A DNA stretch of 64,000 nucleotides from Vreelandella zhuhanensis. Lineage in GTDB: Bacteria > Pseudomonadota > Gammaproteobacteria > Pseudomonadales > Halomonadaceae. Each line of letters begins with the position of its first letter. Position 1 is the stretch's first letter. The stretch covers positions 1 to 64,000 of the forward strand of contig NZ_WTKP01000002.1 of assembly GCF_009793355.1 (NCBI RefSeq). Reading direction: 5' to 3'. The position numbers were made by a program, and so were the translations under genes. The notes below the pieces were generated by a model, which had not been told where the DNA came from, ran no database searches, and saw only the letters and a program-made list of their open reading frames with translations. Below, in pieces: positions 51,475-59,699 of this stretch.

Positions 51475-52230
51475 ATGGCCCTTTTTTCCTCCGATGCAGA
51501 CCCATTAGGCCCATTTTCAGGCCGCCGTATTGAGCGCACGTTGGGCGAGCTAGTCTTGGGAGTAGCTGCCCTCTGGTTGCTGGCGGCATTGCCTTATCCA
51601 CTTTCCCTGACACTGGCGCAAACCCTCGGGGCTACGCTGCTGTACGCCATACTCGCAGGCTGGCTATTGCACCATTGGCGACAGGGTGCGCTTGGCTGGG
51701 CCAATCGCATCACGTTGTTGCGGGGCATCCTGATACTGCTACTCACAGCCGCCCTTTTCACGCCCGACTCCTTCGAAGCTCGACGCTTCACCTGGCTGGG
51801 CATGGCGACCCTGGCGCTGTTGCTAGATGGCCTGGACGGCTGGGCCGCTAGACGCCAGAACTGCCAAAGCGAGTTGGGCGCACGTTTCGACATGGAACTG
51901 GATGCCTTCTTCATATTGATGCTCTGTCTGGGGCTGATGATTGCCGATATCATCAGTGCCTGGGTGCTGTTGATCGGCATCATGCGCTATATTTTTGTGT
52001 TAAGCGGCCATGTATGGCCATGGCTGAAAGCCCCGTTACCCGAAAATGTGCGACGCAAGGTCATCTGTGTCTGGCAGATAGTGGCGTTATTGCTGGCGCT
52101 ACTTCCTTTCATACCCTCCGGTATTGCCTTGGGCCTTGTAAGTTCGGCATTGGTAGCCTTGACGGTCTCGTTTGCACTCGATGTACGCTGGCTATATCGG
52201 CATGCACCTTCCTCTCTTGCAGGTACCTGA
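51475..52230 (+). CDS. CDP-alcohol phosphatidyltransferase family protein
   Basis: A 251-residue integral membrane enzyme with about seven hydrophobic helices. The metal motif is complete: D118GLDGWAAR, then G135 and the two acids of ARFDMELDAFF (Asp139, Asp143), as in phospholipid head-group transferases. It transfers an alcohol to a CDP-linked lipid or a related donor; the acceptor is unknown. The ORF starts at an ATG with no strong site. It lies divergent from the dehydrogenase of the flavin/pterin-like cluster and could provide its lipid anchor, which is inference. The YceI gene starts 3 bp after its stop. Confidence 0.85.
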   Translation: MALFSSDADPLGPFSGRRIERTLGELVLGVAALWLLAALPYPLSLTLAQTLGATLLYAILAGWLLHHWRQGALGWANRITLLRGILILLLTAALFTPDSFEARRFTWLGMATLALLLDGLDGWAARRQNCQSELGARFDMELDAFFILMLCLGLMIADIISAWVLLIGIMRYIFVLSGHVWPWLKAPLPENVRRKVICVWQIVALLLALLPFIPSGIALGLVSSALVALTVSFALDVRWLYRHAPSSLAGT

Positions 52231-52232
52231 CC

Positions 52233-52841
52233 ATGACATTGTTCCATAACGTCCTGAAACGCTCCCCGGCAACCCTGTTGGCTGCCAGCATTGCGTTTAG
52301 TGCACCATCAGTTCAGGCGGCACCGGAAACATTCGCTATCGACCCGGAGCACTTCTCGGTCGGTTTTCTGGCCAAGCATGTCGGCTACGCCAAGGTCCTT
52401 GGCATGTTTCTGAAGGCTGAAGGCGAATTCATTTACGACGAACAAAGCCAGACGCTTCATTCGGCGCAAGTGACAATCGCGGCCGACAGCGTTTTTACCA
52501 ATCACGAAGAACGTGACAAGCATCTGCGAAGCGATGATTTCCTGCATAGCAGGCGCCACCCAGCGATTGTCTTCGAAGCCACGCGTTTCACCGCACAAAG
52601 CGACAATCAGGGCCTACTTGAAGGAGAGCTCACCCTGCTCGGCGAAACGCATCCCGTGACACTTGACGTCACACTCAACAAGGCAGCGGAATATCCTTTC
52701 GGACATGGTGAATACACGCTGGGAATTTCCGCACGTACCACGATCGAACGTAGCCGCTGGGATATGCGTTATGCACTGGAAGAGGAGATGGTCGCTGATG
52801 AAATCGAACTGATCTTTGAGTTCGAGGCATTACGACAATAG
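52233..52841 (+). CDS. YceI-family periplasmic lipocalin-like protein
   Basis: A 202-residue secreted protein with a signal peptide ending ASIAFSAPSVQAA (cleavage near residue 28-30). YceI blocks are FAIDPEHFSVGFLAKHVGYA, GMFLKAEGEFIYDE, VTIAADSVFTNHEERDKHLR, FEATRFTAQ, LTLLGETHPVTLDV and the terminal IELIFEFEAL. The fold is an eight-stranded barrel that binds isoprenoid lipids such as polyprenyl chains. Its immediate neighbour is a membrane phosphatidyltransferase with 2 bp between the genes, so a lipid-handling pair is plausible. The longer frame to 52014 overlaps that neighbour and was rejected. Confidence 0.87.
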   Translation: MTLFHNVLKRSPATLLAASIAFSAPSVQAAPETFAIDPEHFSVGFLAKHVGYAKVLGMFLKAEGEFIYDEQSQTLHSAQVTIAADSVFTNHEERDKHLRSDDFLHSRRHPAIVFEATRFTAQSDNQGLLEGELTLLGETHPVTLDVTLNKAAEYPFGHGEYTLGISARTTIERSRWDMRYALEEEMVADEIELIFEFEALRQ

Positions 52842-52897
52842 CGGTGCCGGTATTCACGGTAAGCTTGTCAGCATTTTTATAACGAAACCAACAAAAA

Positions 52898-52924
52898 CGC
52901 TCCGCCAAGATACAAGACGGAGCG
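52898..52924 (-). terminator. Rho-independent terminator of the outer-membrane barrel gene
   Basis: On the minus strand CGCTCCG pairs with CGGAGCG around a 13-nt loop and is followed by TTTTTG. It is about 33 bp past the stop of the minus-strand gene at 52957. Confidence 0.7.
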
Positions 52925-52956
52925 CGATATGCCACAGGCATGAGGGGATGTGCCAA

Positions 52957-53457
52957 TCAAAAACGCAAGCGCAGCCCCACGCTGGCGGCGTCGAAAGTGT
53001 AATCGGATTTATCCAGATAACGCATGTAATCCGCCCCCAACGAGAGGTTCGGCGTCATGTCGAATTCGCCACCCAAACCGTAGGAAAAGTCACTTTCACT
53101 TTCGACGTCGAAATCCACCTCGGTGACGCCTACCAGACCGTAGACACGCAGTTCCGGGGCAATCGGCACGATCCCCTTGGCATAGGCGCCTACCAAGTAT
53201 TCAAGGCTAACGTCACCATCGGAGCCACCGGTACCCAAATGCCCTTCTACAGCGAAGAGCTCATTGAATTGCGCACCACCCCGTAGGCGCAAGCCGAAGT
53301 CGTCCGAGGACGAAGCACCGCCATCCGGGTCAAGCTCCCACCACATGGCATCGCCACCCAAGTAACTTTCGGGATATGTCGACCATTGCTGGGCCTGAGC
53401 CGATACAGCGAAAGCCCCCGCGCTTAACAAGACTGCAGAGAGAATTAGCGGTTTCAT
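52957..53457 (-). CDS. Small outer-membrane beta-barrel protein
   Basis: A 166-residue protein with a clear signal peptide (LILSAVLLSAGAFAVSAQA). Then come alternating amphipathic strands and a terminal aromatic, ...SVGLRLRF, as required for Bam insertion. Segments such as FGLRLRGGAQFNELFAVEGH, YGLVGVTEVDFD and LSLGADYMRYLDKSDYTF match porin-like or OmpX/OmpW-like opacity proteins. It is acidic, as usual for a halophile. GGAGG lies 9 nt before the ATG, and the hairpin at 52898-52924 follows the stop. No specific function can be assigned. Confidence 0.83.
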   Translation of the reverse strand: MKPLILSAVLLSAGAFAVSAQAQQWSTYPESYLGGDAMWWELDPDGGASSSDDFGLRLRGGAQFNELFAVEGHLGTGGSDGDVSLEYLVGAYAKGIVPIAPELRVYGLVGVTEVDFDVESESDFSYGLGGEFDMTPNLSLGADYMRYLDKSDYTFDAASVGLRLRF

Positions 53458-53684
53458 AGCTATGTACCTCCGTTAAAGAACGGCGTTTTATTACCTCCCT
53501 TTCAATGTGGTTCATACCATGGATTCACGCAAACCTATTTTTGTCTTTTTGCTTGTGTTGGTGTTTATGCAGCTCGTATTTGTCGCAGCGCAATATATTG
53601 AACTAAAGTAGGTTTCTTCAGCCTAGTCACTGCAGTTAGATCCGCATGCGCTGCTGTCCTTCACCCCTTCCTGGAGATGCCATA

Positions 53685-55898
53685 ATGCCTACCCAATCCG
53701 ATCAGCCACAGTGCATCCTATTGGTACCCACTAGCATCGGCGCAGGCTTGACGTCGGCCTGCCTGGGGCTGATCCAGGCGCTGGACACCATCGGTCTGAA
53801 AGCCGGTTTTCTCAAGCCGTTCATGCAAGATGAATTCAACGGCTCGGGCCAGGATCACTCCACGGCGTTGGTGTCACGTACCTTGAACCAACGCCCTCCT
53901 CCACCGATCTCCCAAGCTCGCCTGGAGCATCTGCTGCGCGACAACCATCTCGACGAGTTGATGGAAAACGTGATCGAGCTTTACGACCAGGTCACACATC
54001 AGGCCTATCGCGATGGCAGTGCACTGGACCTGGTGGTAGTGGAAGGCGTCGTTCCCACACAGCACACCACTTATGCCACCCAGACCAATGCCCAACTGGC
54101 GCATGCACTTAATGCGCGGATCATTCTGGTGGGCACCGGTGACCTGAATGAACCCCAGGCACTGGCCGAACAGCTCGACATGCACGCCAGAAGCTTTGGC
54201 GGCGTCAGTTCCAGCCGAACCTTGGGCTGCATTCTGATGCGAATGAAGAATCTGCCTTATGATGAGGACAGTCTGGCTCCCGCCCCAGGCACGGCCAATG
54301 CCCGGCTGGAGAAACCGGTGCTGGATGAATTGCAACGCTACTCGCCGGCCTTGGCCACCGAGCGTTTTCATTTGATCGGCGTGGTGCCTTATAGCAAGGC
54401 TTTGAGCGCTCCCCGCACGCTGGATGTGGCCCGGGCGCTGGAAGCACGTCTGCTGAATGAAGGCGAGGCGGTCAGTCGACGCGTGCTCTCCACCAGTCTG
54501 TGCGCGCGTAGCGCCGCCAACGCCTTGCATATCTTCAAGCCTGGAAGCTTAGTGGTGACCTCCGGCGATCGTGATGACGTGATACTGGCCACGGCACTTG
54601 CCACCATGAACGGCACGCGACTTGCCGGGATACTGCTGACCAACGGCTACATGCCCAACGACAACATGATCGAAATGTGCCGTCCGGCACTCAATACCGG
54701 CCTACCGGTGCTTACCGTGGATACCGATAGCCTGACCACGGCGACCAACCTCAGCCGCATGAACAACGAAATTCCCATGGATGACCTGGAGCGTGCCGAG
54801 AAGATTGCCCGTTTCGTTGCCGCGCATATCGACCTGGAATGGCTGAAGGAAAACCTGAGCCGGGGCTATACCCGCCGCCTCTCGCCCTCGGCCTTTCGCT
54901 ACCAGCTGGTCAAGCTGGCGCAGGAAAACAAGAAACGGGTGGTGCTGCCCGAAGGTAACGAACCGCGCACCGTGGAAGCCGCGATCCTCTGTCAGCGTCG
55001 CGGCATCGCCGACTGTGTGCTGCTGGGCGACCGCGAAGAGATCGAAAATGTGGCGCTCAATCGCGGCCTCACGCTTCCTGACGATTTGGAAATCATCGAC
55101 CCTGACAGCATCCGTACCCGTTATATCAAGCCCATGGTGAAATTACGGCATGGCAAGCTCAACGAGATTACCGCAGAGGCCCAGCTTCACGACAATGTGG
55201 TGCTCGGCACCATGATGCTGCAACTCGATGAAGTCGACGGTCTAATCTCCGGTGCGGTGCATACCACCGCCAATACCGTGCGCCCAGCATTTCAGCTGAT
55301 CAAGACCGCCCCTGAATACCGCAATGTGTCATCAATCTTTTTCATGCTGCTGCCGGAACAGGTCGTGGTCTATGGCGACTGCGCGGTGATTCCCGACCCG
55401 GATGCCGACACCTTGGCGGAAATCGCCCTGCAAAGCGCGCGCTCCGCCCAGGCCTTCGGCATCGAGCCGCGAGTGGCGATGATCAGTTATTCCACCGGAT
55501 CATCAGGCAGTGGTGTGGATGTCGAGAAGGTCCGCGAGGCCACCCGACTGGCCCGAGAGCGCGCCCCGGAATTATTGATTGACGGCCCGCTGCAGTACGA
55601 TGCCGCCGCCATCGAAAGCGTTGGCCGGCAAAAAGCGCCGGATTCGCCGGTGGCCGGACGTGCCACGGTCTTCATCTTTCCCGATCTCAATACCGGCAAT
55701 ACCACTTACAAGGCCGTACAGCGTAGCGCCCAGGTGGTGAGCGTGGGTCCCATGCTGCAAGGCTTGAACAAGCCGGTGAACGATCTTTCACGCGGGGCTC
55801 TGGTGGACGATATCGTGTATACCATCGCCTTGACCGTCATTCAGGCCACCCAGAATAGCGAAGTGGCACGGCACAGAGAGGCAGCCACCACTGAATGA
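53685..55898 (+). CDS. pta: Phosphate acetyltransferase (long form)
   Basis: A 737-residue Pta. The N-terminal P-loop-like and DRTGG domains (1-380) contain LLVPTSIGAGLTSACLGLIQ and the ANALHIFKPGSLVVTSGDR stretch. The C-terminal phosphotransacetylase domain (about 405-730) has RVVLPEGNEPRTVEAAILCQ, HDNVVLGTMMLQLDEVDGLI, SGAVHTTANTVRPAFQLIK and SYSTGSSGSG, and GKADVLIFPDLN-like TVFIFPDLNTGNTTYK. It interconverts acetyl-CoA and acetyl-phosphate. No ackA lies next to it, unlike many enterobacteria; instead a class V aminotransferase follows, 117 bp on. The ATG at 53685 has GGAG nine bases ahead. Confidence 0.93.
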   Translation: MPTQSDQPQCILLVPTSIGAGLTSACLGLIQALDTIGLKAGFLKPFMQDEFNGSGQDHSTALVSRTLNQRPPPPISQARLEHLLRDNHLDELMENVIELYDQVTHQAYRDGSALDLVVVEGVVPTQHTTYATQTNAQLAHALNARIILVGTGDLNEPQALAEQLDMHARSFGGVSSSRTLGCILMRMKNLPYDEDSLAPAPGTANARLEKPVLDELQRYSPALATERFHLIGVVPYSKALSAPRTLDVARALEARLLNEGEAVSRRVLSTSLCARSAANALHIFKPGSLVVTSGDRDDVILATALATMNGTRLAGILLTNGYMPNDNMIEMCRPALNTGLPVLTVDTDSLTTATNLSRMNNEIPMDDLERAEKIARFVAAHIDLEWLKENLSRGYTRRLSPSAFRYQLVKLAQENKKRVVLPEGNEPRTVEAAILCQRRGIADCVLLGDREEIENVALNRGLTLPDDLEIIDPDSIRTRYIKPMVKLRHGKLNEITAEAQLHDNVVLGTMMLQLDEVDGLISGAVHTTANTVRPAFQLIKTAPEYRNVSSIFFMLLPEQVVVYGDCAVIPDPDADTLAEIALQSARSAQAFGIEPRVAMISYSTGSSGSGVDVEKVREATRLARERAPELLIDGPLQYDAAAIESVGRQKAPDSPVAGRATVFIFPDLNTGNTTYKAVQRSAQVVSVGPMLQGLNKPVNDLSRGALVDDIVYTIALTVIQATQNSEVARHREAATTE

Positions 55899-56015
55899 GC
55901 TAACCCGACAGAGCTGGTTTGGCAGGCCAAACCCACTTATGCTCTGAGCTCTCGTTACTTGTATTCAACATACTTCTCGCTCTGACGGGCGAGGGTTGTC
56001 GCACAGGAGAGCTGC

Positions 56016-57146
56016 ATGACTGGCCTGCTACCCGATGTCGACCCGAATGGGTTGCTGGAATATTCCGTGGTTTACACCGACCGCTCCTTGAATCATATGT
56101 CTCAGCGGTTTCAAGGGGTGATGCGGGATATATCCGCCACCTTGAAAGAGGTCTACCACGCCCATGCGGCAGTGATCGTTCCCGGCAGTGGCACCTTCGG
56201 CATGGAAGCGGTGGCTCGCCAGTTCGCTACCGACCAGAAGACCCTGGTGATTCGCAACGGCTGGTTCAGCTATCGCTGGACGCAAATCCTCGACATGGGA
56301 CGCATCACCCATCAGCAGACAGTTCTCAAGGCTCGGCGCCTGGACGCTGACGACCCGCACTCCCCTTTTGCGCCGGTACCGATCGAAGAGGCCGTGGCCC
56401 AGATTCGTGCCGAAAAACCCGCGGTGGTTTTCGCCCCCCAGGTGGAAACTTCGGCCGGTCTGCTGTTGCCGGACGATTACATTCAGCAGCTCACTCAGGC
56501 GACGCATGAGGTCGGAGGCTTGTTCGTGCTGGATGCCATTGCCGCCGGCACGCTTTGGGTCGACATGCAGGCATTGGGTATCGATGTGGTGGTTAGCGCA
56601 CCGCAGAAGGGCTGGAGCGGCCCGCCCTGTTGCGCCATGGTCATGCTTTCCGAGCGCGCCACGGCTCGGCTGGGCGAAACCATCAGCAGCAGTTTCGCCT
56701 GTGATCTGGGCAAGTGGCACAGCATCATGCAGGCCTATGAAAGCGGCGGTCATGCTTACCACGCCACCATGCCCACCGACAGCCTGAATCGGCTACGCGA
56801 CATCATGTTCGAGACCCGCGACTACGGCTTTGACAAGGTCAAGCTCGAACAACAGCGTCTGGGCCGCGACACCCGTGCCATGCTCGAATGTCACGGTTTC
56901 AAGAGTATCGCCGCACCCGGCTTCGAAGCGCCTGGCGTAGTGGTCTGTTATAGCGAAGACCCGGCCATGGTGGCCAAGCTGGCGCAGGCAGGGGTGCAGG
57001 TGGCCGGCGGCGTTCCGCTGATGTGCGATGAAGGCGAGGGGTTTCAGACCTTTCGTATCGGGTTGTTCGGCCTGGAAAAGCTTCACCATACCCAGCGCAG
57101 CGTGAAGACTCTGGAAGCCGCCATCATTCAAGCCACAACGGCCTGA
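56016..57146 (+). CDS. Class V aminotransferase
   Basis: A 376-residue PLP enzyme. The PLP Lys is in VVVSAPQKGWSGPP, the Asp for the ring nitrogen in GLFVLDAIAAGTLWVDMQAL, and the early part VPGSGTFGMEAVARQFATD is the phosphate-binding region. The family includes alanine-glyoxylate, serine-pyruvate and 2-aminoethylphosphonate transaminases, and this member cannot be assigned to one of them. Its N-terminus, DVDPNGLLEYSVVYTDRSLN, is unusual. It follows pta, so an acetyl-phosphate or acyl-CoA linked degradation of an amino compound is a possibility. A 10-bp hairpin ends it at 57186-57209. Confidence 0.85.
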   Translation: MTGLLPDVDPNGLLEYSVVYTDRSLNHMSQRFQGVMRDISATLKEVYHAHAAVIVPGSGTFGMEAVARQFATDQKTLVIRNGWFSYRWTQILDMGRITHQQTVLKARRLDADDPHSPFAPVPIEEAVAQIRAEKPAVVFAPQVETSAGLLLPDDYIQQLTQATHEVGGLFVLDAIAAGTLWVDMQALGIDVVVSAPQKGWSGPPCCAMVMLSERATARLGETISSSFACDLGKWHSIMQAYESGGHAYHATMPTDSLNRLRDIMFETRDYGFDKVKLEQQRLGRDTRAMLECHGFKSIAAPGFEAPGVVVCYSEDPAMVAKLAQAGVQVAGGVPLMCDEGEGFQTFRIGLFGLEKLHHTQRSVKTLEAAIIQATTA

Positions 57147-57185
57147 TTCCGGAAACGGTCTACAAGACACGAATCGATGGGATAC

Positions 57186-57209
57186 ACCGCTGGGCATTCG
57201 CCCAGCGGT
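57186..57209 (+). terminator. Rho-independent-type hairpin after the class V aminotransferase
   Basis: ACCGCTGGGC pairs perfectly with GCCCAGCGGT around an ATTC loop. It follows the stop by about 40 bp. The downstream tract (CTTGGGTTT) is a poor T-run, so it may be a weak terminator. Confidence 0.65.
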
Positions 57210-57238
57210 CTTGGGTTTGGCGGCTAAAAAGTGGTGGC

Positions 57239-57931
57239 TCAATAACCGCCGACGCCTCTGGGAGCCAAGCCCAGGTTATTTTCTACTTTCTTCACTCCGT
57301 TGGTATTTTCGGCGGCTACCTCTGCCGCAGTGCGCTGCTCCGGGGCATCGACCAATCCCCAAAGTTCCACGTTGCCGTTTTCCACCAGAACGTTGATGCC
57401 GCCGATGCGCACCCCGGCATTGTCTTCGATCTCCTTCATGATGGCGTCACGGATGGCGCGATCATCCGCCGGCGCCTCGGAAGGCTGGGTACTGGTCGAC
57501 GCCAGCCCCTGCAATAGATTGGCACGACTCACGATTCCCACCAGTTTGTCATTACGCACCACCGGTACACGCTTGATGTGATGCTTTTCGAGCAACCGGG
57601 CCACATCTTCCAGCGGCATGCTCTCCTCGATGGTCAATGGCTTCGGGGTCATAATCTCACTCGCCTTGCGCCCATGAGACTTGACGTAGGATCCGGCGTC
57701 GTTGGCCCCGGTAAAAATTGATTTCAGCCACCAGGATTTGCGTTGATCGGTGCCGTTTTCCACCCGACGCATCAAGTCCCCTTCACTGACGATACCCAGC
57801 ACCTTGCCTTCGGCATTGACCACCGGCACTGCACTGATTCGGTTTTCCATCAACAGTCTGGCGATTTCGCGTACTTGAGTATCCGGTTCTACCGTGATCA
57901 CATTCTGGGTCATGACATCGTTTGCTTGCAT
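57239..57931 (-). CDS. CBS-pair and BON domain protein
   Basis: A 230-residue protein. Two CBS motifs, ANDVMTQNVITVEPDTQVRE (N-terminal) and ASEIMTPKPLTIEESMPLED (about 90-145), form a pair for adenine-nucleotide sensing. A BON domain follows (about 165-220; INVLVENGNVELWGLVDAPE), a fold that binds phospholipid membranes or other envelope partners. The CBS-BON combination is common in soil and marine proteobacteria near stress genes; its partner here is unknown. GAGGTAA precedes the ATG at 57931. A 16-bp near-repeat pair lies in its leader (57948-57983). Confidence 0.85.
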   Translation of the reverse strand: MQANDVMTQNVITVEPDTQVREIARLLMENRISAVPVVNAEGKVLGIVSEGDLMRRVENGTDQRKSWWLKSIFTGANDAGSYVKSHGRKASEIMTPKPLTIEESMPLEDVARLLEKHHIKRVPVVRNDKLVGIVSRANLLQGLASTSTQPSEAPADDRAIRDAIMKEIEDNAGVRIGGINVLVENGNVELWGLVDAPEQRTAAEVAAENTNGVKKVENNLGLAPRGVGGY

Positions 57932-57947
57932 GATATTACCTCGTTCC

Positions 57948-57983
57948 TGGCTTGCATTGGCTTTCAATGACTTGCAGTGGCTT
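57948..57983 (-). repeat. Near-repeat pair in the CBS-BON leader
   Basis: TGGCTTGCATTGGCTT and TGACTTGCAGTGGCTT (14 of 16 identical) lie 20 bp apart, just upstream of the CBS-BON ribosome site. Confidence 0.6.
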
Positions 57984-58085
57984 GGGCCTCCCTGGCGTGG
58001 CGAGAACACTCTCTTGTAATTCTAGTTTGGAATGCGACATGCCGCGATCTTCCACGCCTCGGGGCAATGACTTACTTGATACAGC

Positions 58086-59585
58086 TCAGTAAGCATTACC
58101 GCCTTCTTCATGGACCTTCTCCACCACCACGATACCCGAACGGCTTACCACCACCTTCCAACGCGCCAACAACGGTGACGAACCACTGCCACTTTCCTTC
58201 ACCACCAGATTGAACAGATGGCGACGCTCAACGCTTTCACGCACTGCCTGGCCATCCTTGAGCCGATAGATATAGTGTTTTTCCTTGCCCATCAAACGCG
58301 TCAGCATGCCAATATCCAGCGACAGAGTTTCGCGGGTATGCTGATAACCGCTGAGAAAGCGGGTCGGCGACATCCGTGAGCTTGATCGATAGTGAACGAT
58401 GACCTCTTCTCGTTGTGCCACCTTGCGTTTTCGCACGCGCTGAATATCCTCGTCGAGCGAGGCAAAGCGCGTGTAATCGAACCATTCCAACTGGCGCCCC
58501 ACCAATACATTGTGCGTGGCATCGAAATAGTGGCGCCGCCACTTGGGACGCCCCTTGCGCAACAGGCGCCACAAGGTATTGCGTAAATCATCCTTGAAGA
58601 CTTCCCGCATGGCATACAGCAGTGCAATGGCCAGCACCAGCAAGGCTGTCACGTCGCCCATGTAGTTACGCAGGTATAAAAGACCCAGCGAGACAAAAAC
58701 CATCACCACCGCCGTGGCCAAGCCCTTGACCGCTCTTTGCTCTCCTCCCCCGAGTTCCTGGGTACGCTGCTTCAGGGTGATCGGATATTCAATCAGGCGG
58801 CGCAGCAGGCGCATCTTGTTGGACATGCGCGTCGGATCCCGGTTGACGCGTTCGGCGTTGTACTGTTGCTGCTGGCGGTAGTCACTTTCATATCGACACA
58901 GGTCAACGTAATGCCGACGAACCTCGGAAAATTCATTTCCTCGAGGTAAATGCGCCACTAGGGCCAGCAGTTGTTGTTCGGTAAACCAGGACAGGTAGTT
59001 GTCGATATTGGCAAAGTACTTGTGCAGCGCTTCGTCCTTGGGCCGGTTACGTCTCAGACGCTTGAGGATGCCTTCACTCAGCTCGCTGACCTCGGTCAAT
59101 TGAGCTTCCAGTTCGGGGCCGAGTCGCTGCTGTGTCGGGTCGCTCTTGTGCAGTTCTTCATCACGCCACGCCTTGCGCAGAATACGAACGTTTTCCAGCA
59201 TCGCCTGGGTACTGCGTTCCATGGCCACGACGTATTGATAGGCATACAGGCTCAAGTTAAGCCGGTAATGTTCCGTGCCTAGGCGATTGCGGCTGGACAG
59301 CCGGCTATATACCAATGGCAGGTGATGCTCATCACTGTAATAGGTCCGCGCGACATGCACACCGCTGTGGTAGAGCGCTTCTTCGGAGATGACTTGCGTA
59401 CTCAGCCCCAGTTCGCTGGGAACAAACAAATACACGTCCAGATGATGAGAAGTTTCCTCCTGAAGCGTACGGGATATCCGCAGCTGAAAGCTGTTTTTGC
59501 GTTCTACGCTGATCACCCGAACAAACTCCTGCTCTACTGGATGCCTTAAGGTTATACCATATGGATATGGTACCGAGGTTGTCAT
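58086..59585 (-). CDS. Unknown large two-helix membrane protein (499 aa)
   Basis: I do not recognise a family. The N-terminal 280 residues are soluble, with beta-rich stretches first (about 20-95) and then long helical segments rich in Arg, Glu and Gln (100-280). Two hydrophobic helices at about 288-330 (GLATAVVMVFVSLGLLYL and TALLVLAIALLYAMRE) anchor the protein. A basic C-terminal domain of about 165 residues follows (LLRKGRPKWRRHYFDATHNV, IVHYRSSSRMSP). Nothing resembles a known catalytic motif. It is convergent with nothing and lies upstream of the CBS-BON gene with 155 bp between them. The start codon lacks an obvious ribosome site. Confidence 0.7.
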   Translation of the reverse strand: MTTSVPYPYGITLRHPVEQEFVRVISVERKNSFQLRISRTLQEETSHHLDVYLFVPSELGLSTQVISEEALYHSGVHVARTYYSDEHHLPLVYSRLSSRNRLGTEHYRLNLSLYAYQYVVAMERSTQAMLENVRILRKAWRDEELHKSDPTQQRLGPELEAQLTEVSELSEGILKRLRRNRPKDEALHKYFANIDNYLSWFTEQQLLALVAHLPRGNEFSEVRRHYVDLCRYESDYRQQQQYNAERVNRDPTRMSNKMRLLRRLIEYPITLKQRTQELGGGEQRAVKGLATAVVMVFVSLGLLYLRNYMGDVTALLVLAIALLYAMREVFKDDLRNTLWRLLRKGRPKWRRHYFDATHNVLVGRQLEWFDYTRFASLDEDIQRVRKRKVAQREEVIVHYRSSSRMSPTRFLSGYQHTRETLSLDIGMLTRLMGKEKHYIYRLKDGQAVRESVERRHLFNLVVKESGSGSSPLLARWKVVVSRSGIVVVEKVHEEGGNAY

Positions 59586-59699
59586 ACTGATCCAGAGCGA
59601 CCATTTCCCGCCATGTTCATTAAAACGTGACGAGAAACAGCTAGCCGCCCAAGCCTTCGTCCATTTTCAACACATCAAACAGGCCTATGAATATTTGAG

